Part shown: in pieces, positions 8,864-18,836 of the stretch
Layout: each line of letters opens with the position of its first letter
Numbering within the stretch: position 1 is the stretch's first letter
Assembly: GCF_013812955.1 (NCBI RefSeq)
Contig: NZ_JACCSO010000719.1
Location: 1-36,680 of the forward strand
Length of the DNA stretch: 36,680 nucleotides
Direction: 5' to 3'
DNA from: Nannocystis sp.
Lineage (GTDB): Bacteria; Myxococcota_A; Polyangia; Nannocystales; Nannocystaceae
Program-made: the position numbers and the translations under genes
Notes under the pieces: generated by a model
Seen by the model: the letters and a program-made list of their open reading frames with translations, nothing else
What the model was told of the DNA's origin: nothing
The model's database searches: none

Positions 8864-9637
8864 ATGCCAGGAACGATCGGACAGGTCCCGGAGGACAGCC
8901 GACCGCCGCCACGCGGACTGATGGACACCGCCGAGTTCGCGGCCGTGGTCGCTACACGTGGCGCCGAGGTCGTCGCGGCCCGGCTCGCGCCGTTCTTGAC
9001 CGTGGCCCGGCGCGCGCGCATCGAGGCGGTGCTGCGCGCTCGCGTCGCCTCGCTGCAGGTGGCGATCGAGGACCCGCAAGATCCACACAACGTGGCCGCG
9101 GTGGTCCGTAGCGCCGAGGCGCTCGGAGTCGGCGCCGTGCACGTGATCGGCGGGCGGGCGAGCGGCCTGCTGTCGCGCAAGGTCACCCGCGGGACCTTTT
9201 ATTGGGCGGACATTCGTCACCACGCCGGCTGGGACGATTTTCGCGCCGGCCTGCCCGCGGGAATGCAGCTGGCCGGCGCCTGCGTCGATCCGGGGACCGT
9301 GGAGCTCGCCGTCGTACCCGTCGATCGACCGCTGTGTTTGCTGTTCGGCAACGAGCAGTCGGGGCTGTCGGCGCGGGCGCGAGCGGCCTGCACGCTGCAC
9401 TTTCGCATTCCCATGGCGGGCATGGCCGAGAGCCTCAATCTCTCGGTCGCCGCAGGGATCACGATGTACACGCTGCTCGAGCGGCGCAGGGCGCTGCTGG
9501 GCGGCGCGGGCGACCTCCCGGACCAGGAATTGGCCGGGCAGCGCGCACGCTGGTACGCCAAGGCCATCGATCCGCGGCTGGTCCGGCGCGCGCTCGAGAT
9601 CGCTGGTGAGCGGACCGAGGAAGAGAGCTCATCATGA
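8864..9637 (+). CDS. trmH: TrmH/SpoU-family RNA 2'-O-methyltransferase
   Basis: 257 residues from the ATG at 8864, five bases after the previous stop; the frame is open further upstream but that part lies over the barrel gene. All three SPOUT motifs of the TrmH group are visible: DPHNVAAVVRSAEALGV at about 73-89 (Asn76, Arg82), LLFGNEQSGLS at 159-169, and IPMAGMAESLNLSVAAGITMY at 182-202. The spacing and C-terminal extension (DLPDQELAGQRARWYAKAI) resemble E. coli TrmH, which methylates the 2'-OH of G18 in tRNA using SAM. The tRNA substrate is inferred from that similarity. The gene sits inside a cell-wall operon, and its stop overlaps the PBP1A start (ATGA at 9634-9637). Confidence 0.9.
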   Translation: MPGTIGQVPEDSRPPPRGLMDTAEFAAVVATRGAEVVAARLAPFLTVARRARIEAVLRARVASLQVAIEDPQDPHNVAAVVRSAEALGVGAVHVIGGRASGLLSRKVTRGTFYWADIRHHAGWDDFRAGLPAGMQLAGACVDPGTVELAVVPVDRPLCLLFGNEQSGLSARARAACTLHFRIPMAGMAESLNLSVAAGITMYTLLERRRALLGGAGDLPDQELAGQRARWYAKAIDPRLVRRALEIAGERTEEESSS

Positions 9638-12165
9638 CCGCACGACGCTGGCGCAAGATCCTCGGCTGGACAGCAGGCCTGGGCCTGACCGGCCTGGTCC
9701 TCGGTGTGGGTGGGATCGCCGGGGTGTTCTGGTACTACGGCCGCAACATCGAGCACGTCGACGTCGCCGCGATCCGCGACTATCGGCCGCCGCAGGTGAC
9801 CCGCATCGTCGCCCGTGACGGCACTGTGCTCGGCGAGATCTTCAGCCAGCGGCGCTCGCTGATCCGCTTCGACGACATCCCCACGCACGTCGTCAACGCC
9901 TTCCTCGCGGCCGAGGACGCCGACTTCTACAACCACGAGGGCATGGACTACTTCGGCATGGCCCGCGCGGCGCTCACCAACATCGAGGCCGGTGAGCTGC
10001 GCCAGGGCGCATCGACGATCACCCAGCAGGTGGTGAAGAACTTCCTGCTGTCGTCGGAGCGGACCTTCGAGCGCAAGATCCAGGAGCTGCTGCTGGCGCG
10101 CCGGCTCGAGCAGGCGCTGTCGAAGCACGAGATCCTCGAGCTCTACCTCAACGAGATCTTCCTCGGGCACGCGCGCTACGGCATCGAGGAGGCGAGCCGC
10201 TTCTACTTCGGCAAGAGCGTGCGCGACATCAACATCGGTCAGGCGGCGGTGCTCGCCGGTCTGCCGAAGGCGCCGGGCAAGGTCACGCCGATCAAGGACC
10301 CGACCCGCAGCAAGGACCGTCAGGTCTACGTGCTCCGGCAGATGGTCGCCAACGGCTTCGCCCAGCCGCAAGACGTCGAGGCTGCGATCGCCGCGCCGCT
10401 CGAGTTGAACCCCAATACGGAGGCCTCCACGACGCATGCGGGCGCGCAGGAGTTCGTCGACGCCGCGCGCGAATTCCTGGTCGCCAAGTACGGAGAGGAG
10501 CGCCTGGATCGCCTCGGCGCCACGGTGACGACGACGGTCGACCTCGGCTTGCAGGAGCAGGCGCGGGCCGGGCTGCTCGAGGGTCTGGTCGCCCTCGATC
10601 ATCGCCAGGGCTATGGCCACAAGATCAAGCCGATCAAGCCCAAGGAGCAGGCCAAGGTGCTCGAGAAGGGCAAGGTGGCGCTGGCGATCGGAGCGATCGT
10701 TCCCGGGGTGATCCAGGCGCGTGATCCGGCGCGCGGGCTGCCCGCGGACACCTTCGTGGCGAAGGTCGGAGACAGCGAGCTGCTCGTGCGGGTGCGTGAG
10801 GGCGGACGTTACGACGATCCCAAGCTGACCCACGATGAGCAGTTCCCCGCCGGCGGCGTGACGATGGTGACGGTCAATGCGTTGGCCGGCTCGCCGGAGG
10901 CCAAGGAGGCCGGCGCGCCGGAGGGCTGGGCGGTCGGCACCATCGGCTCGGGCCCGCAAGCGGCGGTGGTGGTCGCGGAGGCGAAGACCGGCGAGATCGT
11001 GGCGATGATCGGCGGGGACAGCTACCGCCGCGGCGACTTCAACCGCGTGCTCGCGGCCAAACGTCAGCCGGGCTCCTCGTTCAAGCCGTTCATTTATGGC
11101 GCCGCTCTGGCCACCGAAAAGATCACGGCGGCGTCGCTGATCAGCGACTCGCCCGAGATCTACGAGAAGTGGCGGCCGACCAACTTCGAGGCCGACGTGT
11201 ACCGCGGCGACATCCGCCTGCGGGTCGCGCTGACCTTCTCGGTCAATACGATCGCGATCAAGCTGCTCGACACGGTCGGCTTCGAGGCCGCCCACGCCTT
11301 CGCCCGGGCGGCGGGGATCCAGGCGCCGTTGATCGAGAACCTCGCGCTGGCGCTCGGCGTCAGTGAGCTGACCCCGCGCGACCTGCTCGCCGGCTATCTG
11401 ACGCTGGCGCGCGGCGGCTCGTACCTCGAGCCGACCTTCATCCGCTCGATCAACATCCCGGGTGAGGCCAGCTGGACGCCGGAGCGCGTGCCGCAGCAGG
11501 CCCTGCGCGACGACATCGTATTCGTGCTGACCTCGATGATGACCAGCGTGATCCAGGAGGGCACAGGGCAGGCGGCTCGTGCGCTCAAGCGGCCGGTCGC
11601 GGGCAAGACCGGGACCTCGGCGGAGCACCGCGACGCCTGGTTCGCCGGCTTCACCCCGGACCACGTGGCGATCGCGTGGGTCGGCTTCGACACCCCGAAG
11701 AAGCTCGGGAAGAGCGAGACCGGCGGTCGCGCGGCGCTGCCGATCTGGTTGACGGCGATGAAGGCGGCCAGCGGCGCGCTCCCGGTCCGCGGCTTTGTGC
11801 CGCCCGCGTCGGTGCAGGTGCGCACGATCGACAAGCGCACCGGTCTGCTGGCGCCGACCGAGGTGGTACAGGCGGATGGCACGATGGGCCCGCCGCGGGC
11901 CGAGGACGTGATGGAGGAGTACTTCGTCGCCGGGACCGAGCCTGTCGATGTCGCCGAGCCGGCCGCGCTGCCGGCGGGCGACGCCCTGCTCGACCTCTAT
12001 GGTGACGGTGATGAGAGCATCCCCTCGAACCAGCCGACCGCGGCACCTCCCGACGCGATCGACCCGGTCCCGCCGCCGGCATCGCCGCCGGTCTCGCCGG
12101 TCTCGCCGGACTCGCCGGCTCAGGGCCCGCGTGGGGGCCTGCCGAGCGTCACCGACGATCCCTGA
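9634..12165 (+). CDS. Class A penicillin-binding protein 1A (bifunctional glycosyltransferase/transpeptidase)
   Basis: 843 residues, anchored by one N-terminal TM segment (about 12-36). The GT51 domain has catalytic Glu94 in AAEDADFYNHEG, then GASTITQQVVKNF, RKIQELLLARRLEQ and ELYLNEIFLGHARYGIEEAS. The transpeptidase domain has the active-site Ser481-Ser-Phe-Lys484, Ser536-Val-Asn538 and Lys658-Thr-Gly660 motifs. A lysine-rich insert (about 325-350, HKIKPIKPKEQAKVLEKGK) and a long OB-like linker separate the domains. The tail (about 785-843) is Pro/Ser-rich and disordered. It polymerises glycan chains and cross-links stem peptides at the inner membrane. It is the last gene of the operon and is translationally coupled to trmH. 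Confidence 0.97.
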   Translation: MTARRWRKILGWTAGLGLTGLVLGVGGIAGVFWYYGRNIEHVDVAAIRDYRPPQVTRIVARDGTVLGEIFSQRRSLIRFDDIPTHVVNAFLAAEDADFYNHEGMDYFGMARAALTNIEAGELRQGASTITQQVVKNFLLSSERTFERKIQELLLARRLEQALSKHEILELYLNEIFLGHARYGIEEASRFYFGKSVRDINIGQAAVLAGLPKAPGKVTPIKDPTRSKDRQVYVLRQMVANGFAQPQDVEAAIAAPLELNPNTEASTTHAGAQEFVDAAREFLVAKYGEERLDRLGATVTTTVDLGLQEQARAGLLEGLVALDHRQGYGHKIKPIKPKEQAKVLEKGKVALAIGAIVPGVIQARDPARGLPADTFVAKVGDSELLVRVREGGRYDDPKLTHDEQFPAGGVTMVTVNALAGSPEAKEAGAPEGWAVGTIGSGPQAAVVVAEAKTGEIVAMIGGDSYRRGDFNRVLAAKRQPGSSFKPFIYGAALATEKITAASLISDSPEIYEKWRPTNFEADVYRGDIRLRVALTFSVNTIAIKLLDTVGFEAAHAFARAAGIQAPLIENLALALGVSELTPRDLLAGYLTLARGGSYLEPTFIRSINIPGEASWTPERVPQQALRDDIVFVLTSMMTSVIQEGTGQAARALKRPVAGKTGTSAEHRDAWFAGFTPDHVAIAWVGFDTPKKLGKSETGGRAALPIWLTAMKAASGALPVRGFVPPASVQVRTIDKRTGLLAPTEVVQADGTMGPPRAEDVMEEYFVAGTEPVDVAEPAALPAGDALLDLYGDGDESIPSNQPTAAPPDAIDPVPPPASPPVSPVSPDSPAQGPRGGLPSVTDDP

Positions 12166-12261
12166 GCGGACGGTCGGAGGCGAGCCTGGGGCGCCAGTGA
12201 CCGCTCGCCGCGGGGGCGGATCGACCTTTCGCGCGGCCCCGGCGGTGCTAGTCTAGGCGCC

Positions 12262-12894
12262 ATGGCCCAGCACAAGGTCGTGGATCTCGTGATCCAGCAC
12301 GGCTCGGTGCAGATCGTGCAACGCAATGCCCTGGCGGTGCCGGAGCAGCGCGGGGCCGTGGATCTGCGCGGCTGGTTGGTCGCGACGCCGGGCACCTGGC
12401 TGGGCATGATCGGCGCGGGCGCGGCCTCGGCCGGTGTCGGCATGGCGCTCTCGGTGCTCGGGACCCGGGTGCTGACCCTGATGTTCGCCAACTCGATGCT
12501 GTCCGCGGGCCTGTGCCTGCTGTTTCTGGGGGTGCTCAAGCGAGTCTGGTCCCGGCAAGTGCCCGGTCCGACGCCCGCGCCTGCGCCTGCACCCGTCGAT
12601 CCGAAGCTGCTGGCCGAGCGAGCCCGGCGCGTACGTGCGATCCTGGCCCGCGCCAGTTCGGCCTCGGAGCTCTTCACCTTCGAGCAGCTGATCAAGGAGT
12701 CGCGCTGGACGCAGGCGGCGATACTCTCGACCCTCCTGCACATGAAAGAGCGCGGCGAGGTCGTGGAGGACCTCAACCTCGATACTGGCGAGTGGGTCTA
12801 CTCGCTGGCCGACGAACCCTCGGCGGGCGGCGGCGCCTCGCTGATGCTCGCCGAGCGCACGGCCCAGGTCTCAGCTTCGGAGCGACAGGGATGA
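12262..12894 (+). CDS. Two-TM membrane protein with a C-terminal winged-helix-like domain
   Basis: 210 residues. Two hydrophobic helices at about 46-68 and 72-95 are followed by a Pro/Ala linker ([14 protein letters not shown]). A cytosolic helical domain at about 115-182 ([36 protein letters not shown], continuing to GEWVY) has the helix-helix-wing pattern of a small winged-helix fold. No family is recognised. The stop overlaps the start of the TM2 gene (ATGA, 12891-12894), so the two proteins are probably made together. DNA binding from the membrane is possible but not shown; the winged helix could equally be a protein-interaction module. Confidence 0.75.
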   Translation: MAQHKVVDLVIQHGSVQIVQRNALAVPEQRGAVDLRGWLVATPGTWLGMIGAGAASAGVGMALSVLGTRVLTLMFANSMLSAGLCLLFLGVLKRVWSRQVPGPTPAPAPAPVDPKLLAERARRVRAILARASSASELFTFEQLIKESRWTQAAILSTLLHMKERGEVVEDLNLDTGEWVYSLADEPSAGGGASLMLAERTAQVSASERQG

Positions 12895-13607
12895 AGGACA
12901 AGAACACAGCAGCGGTCCTGGCGTTTTTCTTCGGGGGCGTCGGCGCCCACAAGTTTTATCTCGGGCAGACGGGCGCCGGCATCGTGTACCTCGCGTTCGC
13001 GTGGACCCTCATCCCGTTCTTCATCAGCTTCATCGAGTTCATCGTGCTCGCGCTGATGGACCGCGAGGAGTTCAACCGCCGCTTCAACGGCAGTCACTCG
13101 CTCGGCGCGAGTCCTGTGGTCGTGAACATGTTGCCGCCGGGTCCTGGTTACTACCCGCAGCAGCACCCGCCGGGTCCTGGTTTTTACCCGCAGCAGGGCT
13201 ACCCGCAGCAGGGCTACCCGCAGCAGGGCTACCCGCAGCAGGGCTACCCGCAGCAGGGCTATCCGCAGCAGCCGGGCTATCCGCAGCAGCCGGGCTATCC
13301 GCAGCAGCCGGGCTATCCGCAGCAACCTGGTTATCCCGCGCAGCCGCCGACGTACCCGCCTCCCGCGGCGACGTATCCCGCGCCGGGCACCCAGCCACCT
13401 GCGCGGCCGACGACACCCACGGCGCCGGCCAGGTCTGCTCCCCCGATCGCACGGCCGATGGCACCCGCCAGGCCTCCCGCGCCGGTGAAGTCGCCCACGA
13501 AGCAGCCTGATCCGGTGCTCGGTACCGAGGGCGACGTGTGCACCGCGCAGACCGACTGCGCGTCGGGCTTCAGCTGCACGGGCAACGTCTGTCTGAAGAC
13601 GAAGTGA
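12891..13607 (+). CDS. TM2-domain protein with YPQQG repeats and a Cys-rich C-terminus
   Basis: 238 residues from ATG 12891. Residues 1-65 are a TM2 domain ([23 protein letters not shown], a short turn, then [23 protein letters not shown]), a two-helix membrane hairpin. From residue 99 there are five YPQQG units followed by four YPQQPG-type units, then a Pro/Thr/Ala-rich stretch. The last 25 residues carry four cysteines ([21 protein letters not shown]), similar to the short Cys-rich modules seen in secreted myxobacterial proteins. Having the Cys-rich end outside the cytoplasm is an inference. The upstream extension of this frame lies over the previous gene and is not used. It meets the GNAT gene tail to tail with no bases between the stops. 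Confidence 0.85.
   Translation: MKDKNTAAVLAFFFGGVGAHKFYLGQTGAGIVYLAFAWTLIPFFISFIEFIVLALMDREEFNRRFNGSHSLGASPVVVNMLPPGPGYYPQQHPPGPGFYPQQGYPQQGYPQQGYPQQGYPQQGYPQQPGYPQQPGYPQQPGYPQQPGYPAQPPTYPPPAATYPAPGTQPPARPTTPTAPARSAPPIARPMAPARPPAPVKSPTKQPDPVLGTEGDVCTAQTDCASGFSCTGNVCLKTK
13185..13331 (+). repeat. In-gene tandem repeat encoding YPQQG / YPQQPG
   Basis: Five 15-bp units (TACCCGCAGCAGGGC) from 13185 to 13259 are followed by four 18-bp units (TATCCGCAGCAGCCGGGC and a variant) from 13260 to 13331. The near-identity of units at the DNA level suggests recent expansion by slippage. Confidence 0.95.
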
Positions 13608-14093
13608 TCAGAACGGCTGCGCGCGCCACTCCATCAGCTCGCGCTGGCGGTCGCCACCGATCACGCGAAAGCCGAGACGGCGGTACAGCGAACGCGCGCG
13701 GTTGGTGAACAGCACGCTCAGCCGGATCGGGATCCGACCGGCCTCGAGCATGAGGTCCCGCATCGCTGCTTCGCCGACACCGCGACGCTGGAAGTTCGGG
13801 ACGATCGCGATCGCGTCGATGTACCAGTGGTTGTCGCGGCGCTCGATCGACAGATAGCCCGCGTCGGGCTGACCACGCACCTCGATCACCCAGCAGTTCG
13901 GGATCCGGATCTCGCGATGGAACTGCTTGCGCAGGCGCTCGGCGGTCCAGCCGTAGCCGACCAGCGCGGTCGGGCCGAGCGCACGGATGTGAACGTCCTC
14001 GAGAAAATCCTGATCTTCGAGGATCGCTCGCCGCAGCAACACGTCCCGCGGATCGATCCGCGGGCGCGGTTTCAGTTCACGGTCTCGGTGCAC
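13608..14093 (-). CDS. GNAT-family N-acetyltransferase
   Basis: About 161 residues if the GTG at 14093 is used; a second GTG at 14042 would give 144 residues and avoid overlap with the upstream stop at 14072. The acetyl-CoA-binding motif A is clear (WYIDAIAIVPNFQRRGVGEAAMRDLM), with the Q-x-x-G-x-G type pyrophosphate loop RRGVG. Motif B is IRLSVLFTNRARSLYRRLGFRV. The N-terminus (VLLRRAILEDQDFLEDVHI) is the usual first strand and helix. Small-molecule or protein N-acetylation is likely, but the substrate is unknown. It is the last gene of the rubrerythrin run. Confidence 0.88.
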   Translation of the reverse strand: MHRDRELKPRPRIDPRDVLLRRAILEDQDFLEDVHIRALGPTALVGYGWTAERLRKQFHREIRIPNCWVIEVRGQPDAGYLSIERRDNHWYIDAIAIVPNFQRRGVGEAAMRDLMLEAGRIPIRLSVLFTNRARSLYRRLGFRVIGGDRQRELMEWRAQPF

Positions 14094-14740
14094 GGGGCGA
14101 GCTCGCAGAGGAGGTGGCTCACGTGACCGAGCGTGCGCTGCAGACGAACCATCGGATCGCAGGCCTCGAGCAGCTCCTGGCGCGCGTCGGCATCCATGAT
14201 CAGCGCGGCGGCGATCGCATCCGCGCATGCGCCCGGCGCCTCGAACGAGCGCACCAGATCGCGAAGTTGCGGACCGCCCTGTTCGATCACTTCCGCCAGC
14301 CGATCACAGAGCGAGATCAGCCGGCGCTGGTGGTGTTTGATCTCGACCTGATCCGATGACGAGTCGTCGAGCAGTCGAGCCTCGACCCGGCGATAGGGTT
14401 GTTCCTGCGGAAGCTCGCGCGCGATCTCGACTCGCGCGACACCTCGCAACAGCAAGGCAAACCTGCCGTCGGGGAGCTCCTCGGAGCAGATGATCTTGCC
14501 GACGCCGCAGCGTTCGTAGACCGGCGGGCATCCGTAATAGGCCGATTCATAGCCGGGCCGCAGACGCGCGATGCCCATCAGCTGATGGCCTTCGAGGCAA
14601 TGCTTGGTGAGCTCGCGATAACGGGGCTCGAACACGTGCAGCGGCAACAGCCCGCAGGGCAGGAGTACGCAATTAGGTAATGGAAAGATCGGCAGCGAGG
14701 ACAACGCGCTGGGGTCGAGTCTCTCGTTCAGCTCCGACAT
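14072..14740 (-). CDS. Lon protease N-terminal (substrate-binding) domain protein, standalone
   Basis: 222 residues from ATG 14740; an ATG at 14758 that overlaps the upstream stop (TAATG) is also possible. The opening LPIFPLPNCVLLPCGLLPLHVFEPRYREL is the diagnostic start of the Lon N-terminal/PUA-like domain, and GRFALLLRGVARVEI continues it. The C-terminal part (RRLISLCDRLAEVIEQGG onward) is the helical bundle that completes such proteins. No AAA+ or Ser-Lys protease domain follows, so it is not itself a protease. These standalone proteins are widespread, and their role, perhaps as adaptors, is not settled. Confidence 0.92.
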   Translation of the reverse strand: MSELNERLDPSALSSLPIFPLPNCVLLPCGLLPLHVFEPRYRELTKHCLEGHQLMGIARLRPGYESAYYGCPPVYERCGVGKIICSEELPDGRFALLLRGVARVEIARELPQEQPYRRVEARLLDDSSSDQVEIKHHQRRLISLCDRLAEVIEQGGPQLRDLVRSFEAPGACADAIAAALIMDADARQELLEACDPMVRLQRTLGHVSHLLCELAPCTETVN

Positions 14741-14757
14741 GCCAGGTTCCGTCCACA

Positions 14758-15453
14758 TTACCCGAAGACGTCGACGCAAGTGCCGGTCAGCGCATCGGGG
14801 GCGTCGGTTGCCAGGAACAGCACCGTCCGCGCGATGTCATCGGGCGTCATCTCGGGCCTCGCGCCGGGGAGACCTTCGCGAAGCATCGCTGTGTCCACAC
14901 TGCCCGGGCAGACCGCATTCACGCAGACCTTAGCAGTGCGAAGCTCCTCGGCAAGGCTTCGCGTGAACCCGACGACCGCATGTTTGGCCGCACAATAGGG
15001 TGCCAGGAGAGCCGTGCCCTCGCGCCCGGCCCGTGACGCGATGTTGATGATCCGGCCGCCGGTGCGGGTCAGCTGGACGAGGAACGCGCGGGTGACGTGA
15101 AACGTGCCGTCGAGATTGATCGCCATCACCCGGCGCCACTCGGCATCGTCGATCTCTGCGGTCGCCTTGCGCAGGACCGCACCCGCGTTGTTGACGATCG
15201 TGCGGACCTCGGGCATCGCGGTGCGGACATGCGCCGCTGCGCGTTCGACCGCTGCCGGATCCGAGACGTCGCACTCGAACGCCGCTGCCTTGCCCCCGGC
15301 CTTCGCGATCTCGGCAGCGACGGCGTCGAGCGCTTGCCGATCGCGCGCCCACAGCGCGACCTCGGCGCCTGCCGCCGCGAGCCGCAGTGCGATCGCGCGT
15401 CCGATGCCACGACTGGCGCCGGTGACCACCGCGGTGGTGCCGGCTAGCCTCAT
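14758..15453 (-). CDS. Short-chain dehydrogenase/reductase (SDR)
   Basis: 231 residues. Classical SDR features are present: the cofactor loop Thr11-Gly-Ala-Ser-Arg-Gly-Ile-Gly18, Asn-Asn-Ala-Gly at 88-91, and the catalytic Ser140, Tyr153 and Lys157 (in INIAS and YCAAK). The PG motif after beta-6 (VCPGSVDTAM) is also intact. Arg38 in the WARDRQ segment after strand 2 would favour NADP(H). Length and sequence are FabG-like, but there is no fatty-acid gene nearby, so the substrate stays open. The start overlaps the lipoprotein stop (ATGA, 15450-15453). Confidence 0.93.
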   Translation of the reverse strand: MRLAGTTAVVTGASRGIGRAIALRLAAAGAEVALWARDRQALDAVAAEIAKAGGKAAAFECDVSDPAAVERAAAHVRTAMPEVRTIVNNAGAVLRKATAEIDDAEWRRVMAINLDGTFHVTRAFLVQLTRTGGRIINIASRAGREGTALLAPYCAAKHAVVGFTRSLAEELRTAKVCVNAVCPGSVDTAMLREGLPGARPEMTPDDIARTVLFLATDAPDALTGTCVDVFG

Positions 15454-15974
15454 TTCTGCTTCTGCTTCTTCTCGAGCGCCTTGAGATCCGCCGGCTCGTC
15501 ATCTCCGAGCTGCTTGCGGTTGCGCTGCGCAGCGACATCCATCGGATCGACGATCGTGTTGTATGGATACGGCATCGTTCGCGACTGGCACTGGAACGAG
15601 TTCTTGTTCTGGTCGTCCTTGACGTCGAACGTGTAGATCGGGTCCTGCTTGCCGCCGGTGCCGTTGCCGCAGTCATGGAGCAAGGGCCAGCCGGTGCCGT
15701 CGATCTCGCGCCACACGCTGTCGAACTCGGTTGGCGACAGCGCGTGCACGTCGTCGACGCGTGCGCCCTGCCTGGTCATCCGCCACCGCTTGATCCGTGG
15801 CCCCGCCTCGGCGCAATCCATTTCCACGCCGATCTCGTCGCCGCCCATGTGGTGCACCGCGATGTAGCTCGCGATCCGGTCGCGACACTGGAAATCGACC
15901 GCCTCGCGACGCGCGCGATCGCGAGCACCCGCACCACAGCCGACGAGCAGCAGCACGAGCCACACGCTACGCAT
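15450..15974 (-). CDS. Putative lipoprotein of unknown function
   Basis: 174 residues from ATG 15974; a GTG two codons upstream is an alternative. The signal peptide [16 protein letters not shown] contains a lipobox (Leu-Val-Gly-Cys), so membrane anchoring by lipidation is likely. The mature protein has four further cysteines ([29 protein letters not shown]), enough for two disulfides, and ends in a lysine-rich tail ([11 protein letters not shown]). No domain is recognised. It overlaps the DUF3501 gene by eight bases and the SDR gene by four, so it belongs to the same transcript. Confidence 0.8.
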   Translation of the reverse strand: MRSVWLVLLLVGCGAGARDRARREAVDFQCRDRIASYIAVHHMGGDEIGVEMDCAEAGPRIKRWRMTRQGARVDDVHALSPTEFDSVWREIDGTGWPLLHDCGNGTGGKQDPIYTFDVKDDQNKNSFQCQSRTMPYPYNTIVDPMDVAAQRNRKQLGDDEPADLKALEKKQKQK

Positions 15975-16551
15975 AATCACCGGCGAGCGACGCGCGCATC
16001 TCCTCGGGACAGTCGACGCGATACGCGTAGCGCGGGTGATCGATCTCGACCGCGATCTTCGTACCGGACGTCAGCAGCGCGGCGCGCGCCTCGGCCGACA
16101 GCGGATACCGCGTGTACTGCACCGCAGAGATTCGATCCGCGGTCGCGCGGCCAGGCTCGAACTGGGCAGGAATGACGTGAGGGCCGATGTGGATCCGGAC
16201 GTGCTCGTCGAGCCCGATCAGCTTGTCGAGCTCCGCTCTCGCATCGACGTCGGGAGGCAGCTCGACGAACAGCGTCGCCGAGAGCGAGCCCTCGGTCGGC
16301 ATCATCTCGTTATAGACCTCGATCTCGGCCTCGATCTGCTCGTCGCGGGTCAGGCCCTCCGCGCGGCACATCTCCTCGATCTGCATCGTCAGCGTGTGCC
16401 GGTTCTCGAACACCAGCGCGACGCGGTCTCCGAGCACCACGCGACGTGGGCGCTTGAGCGCGATCACGCGATTTCGGTAGTCGTCGCGGATCGGCCCGTA
16501 CAGCGCCGGGCCCTTGATATCCCGACGAGTGATGGGTCGCACGAGGCTCAT
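15967..16551 (-). CDS. DUF3501-family protein
   Basis: 194 residues from the ATG at 16551. The start ([38 protein letters not shown], broken by turns) followed by [21 protein letters not shown] and the [23 protein letters not shown] strand pair is the pattern I recall for DUF3501. Genes of this family are commonly found beside rubrerythrin, as here, with a 41-bp gap. The function is unknown; the partnership suggests a role in oxidative or peroxide stress. Confidence 0.87.
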   Translation of the reverse strand: MSLVRPITRRDIKGPALYGPIRDDYRNRVIALKRPRRVVLGDRVALVFENRHTLTMQIEEMCRAEGLTRDEQIEAEIEVYNEMMPTEGSLSATLFVELPPDVDARAELDKLIGLDEHVRIHIGPHVIPAQFEPGRATADRISAVQYTRYPLSAEARAALLTSGTKIAVEIDHPRYAYRVDCPEEMRASLAGDYA

Positions 16552-16592
16552 CAACGGTGTGTACCACACCGACCCCGGCCGACCGATCGCAG

Positions 16593-17018
<426 letters not shown>

Positions 17019-17099
17019 ATCACTGCTCCTTTTTCGTTGAGCGTTGGTACCACCCGCTCCAGCCCACAGCAATGGCGACGGGCGCGGTAGAACCGGGGC

Positions 17100-18836
17100 A
17101 TGGCTCGTCGCGATCCGCACTCGTACACCGACGACGGACAGGTCGAAACGGAGTCGTTCGACCTCGTCGCGAAGCTCGACTTCGCAGGGAAAGTTCTGCG
17201 CGGCGAGGTCACGCTGACGTTTCGCACGCCGGGTGGCGGCACGCTCGATCTCGATACCCGCGATCTCGAGATCGAGGCGGTCCGCGACGACGCGGAGCGG
17301 GTGTTGCCGTTCACGCTCCATCCCGCCGAGCCGATCCTCGGTGCGCGGCTGGCGATCGAGCTTCCCGAGGGGACCGGTGCGATCCGCATTCGCTACCGCA
17401 CGAGCCCCGACGCCTCGGCGCTGCAATGGCTGGCACCCGCGCAGACCGCCGGAGGGCAGCACCCGTTTCTGTTCTCGCAGTGTCAGGCGATCCACGCGCG
17501 CTCGGTGATTCCTCTCCAGGATTCGCCGCGGCTTCGCGTCCGCTACACCGTCGAGCTCACCGTGCCGAAGACGCTGCGTGCGGTGGTCGCGGCCGCGCAC
17601 CGCGGGCGGACGGAGGATGGCGAGCTCGCCACCGAGCGCTACGAGATGCCGCAGCCGATTCCGCCGTACCTGTTCGCGTTCGCGGTCGGCGATCTCGCGT
17701 CGCACGATCTGTCGCCGCGCAGCCGGGTGTGGGCGGAGCCGAGCGTGTTGCAGAAGGCCGCGCACGAGTTCGCGGGCGTCGAGGCCATGATCGAGGCTGC
17801 CGAGCAGCTGTTCGGGCCGTACGACTGGGAGCGGTTCGACATCCTGACGATGCCTCCTTCGTTTCCGTACGGCGGCATGGAGAACCCACGGCTGACGTTC
17901 CTGACGCCGACGCTGCTCGCCGGCGATCGCTCGCTGGTCGGCGTGGTGGCGCACGAGCTCGCGCATTCGTGGACCGGGAACCTCGTCACCAACGCGAACG
18001 CCGAGCACTTCTGGCTCAACGAAGGATTCACGGTGTTCGCGGAGCGCCGGATCCTCGAGGCCATCGACGGGTCCGACGTCGCCGCGCTCGACGCTGCGCT
18101 CGGACGCAAGGAGCTCGATCACGCAGTCGAGCGATTCAAGGAGCAACCGGGGCTGACCCGGCTGCGCACCCACCTCACCGGCATCGATCCCGACGACGCG
18201 TTCTCGCAGGTCCCGTACGAGAAGGGCTACTTCTTCCTGTGCGCGCTCGAGCAGGCGACCGGTCGCGACGCGTTCGAGGCCTGGCTCAAGAGCTACATCG
18301 CCGCGTTCCGGTTCGGCGCGATCACCACTGACGACTTCATCGTTCACTTCGAGCACGCGCTGCCCGGCGTGCTCGCGAAGGTCGACGGCGAGCGCTGGAT
18401 CAACGGCGAAGGCGTGCCGGAGGATGCACCCAGGCCGCGCTCCGATCGGCTCGCTGCGATCGAGGCGATCGGGATCGAGCTGCCCGAACCGAAGGTCGCG
18501 TCGCGCTGGACCCCGGTCGAGTGGCAGCTTCACCTCGAGGCGGGCAACCGGTCGGCCGAGACCTGTCGCGTCCTCGACGCCGCGCACGGCCTGACCGCGA
18601 GCACGAACTACGAGGTGCTGGTGTCGTGGCTGACGCTCGCGCTGCGCTGTCGCGTGCTCGAGGTGCTCCCGCGCGTCGAGCAGGTGCTCGCCGAGGTCGG
18701 GCGCATGAAGTATCTGCGGCCCCTGTACTCGGCGCTGCGCGAGGTCGATGCCGCGCGCGCGGCGACGGTGTTCGCGGCCAACCGCGCCGGCTACCACCCG
18801 ATCGCGCGGCAGATGGTTGAAGGGCTGCTCACTTAG
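17100..18836 (+). CDS. M1-family zinc metallopeptidase (LTA4-hydrolase/aminopeptidase type)
   Basis: 578 residues. The N-terminal beta saddle domain (about 1-190) leads to the substrate-binding GGMEN loop at 258-262. The zinc site is His285-Glu286-Leu-Ala-His289 with the third ligand Glu308 in [11 protein letters not shown], exactly the M1 spacing. The C-terminal helical repeat domain (about 460-578) matches the LTA4-hydrolase C-terminal domain. The order and the total length near 580-600 fit the LTA4H/aminopeptidase-B-like branch, which removes N-terminal residues from peptides. No signal peptide is seen, so it is probably cytosolic. It diverges from rubrerythrin with 81 bp between starts and overlaps dacB's 3' end by eight bases. 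Confidence 0.95.
   Translation: MARRDPHSYTDDGQVETESFDLVAKLDFAGKVLRGEVTLTFRTPGGGTLDLDTRDLEIEAVRDDAERVLPFTLHPAEPILGARLAIELPEGTGAIRIRYRTSPDASALQWLAPAQTAGGQHPFLFSQCQAIHARSVIPLQDSPRLRVRYTVELTVPKTLRAVVAAAHRGRTEDGELATERYEMPQPIPPYLFAFAVGDLASHDLSPRSRVWAEPSVLQKAAHEFAGVEAMIEAAEQLFGPYDWERFDILTMPPSFPYGGMENPRLTFLTPTLLAGDRSLVGVVAHELAHSWTGNLVTNANAEHFWLNEGFTVFAERRILEAIDGSDVAALDAALGRKELDHAVERFKEQPGLTRLRTHLTGIDPDDAFSQVPYEKGYFFLCALEQATGRDAFEAWLKSYIAAFRFGAITTDDFIVHFEHALPGVLAKVDGERWINGEGVPEDAPRPRSDRLAAIEAIGIELPEPKVASRWTPVEWQLHLEAGNRSAETCRVLDAAHGLTASTNYEVLVSWLTLALRCRVLEVLPRVEQVLAEVGRMKYLRPLYSALREVDAARAATVFAANRAGYHPIARQMVEGLLT

Noticed and set aside
9217-11664. 815-codon minus-strand ORF over PBP1A
   Set aside because: Antisense shadow in a GC-rich genome; the plus strand carries all PBP1A catalytic motifs.
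13185-13331. Tandem repeat as a CRISPR-like array
   Set aside because: Units are contiguous 15- and 18-bp coding repeats without spacers, in frame with the TM2 protein.
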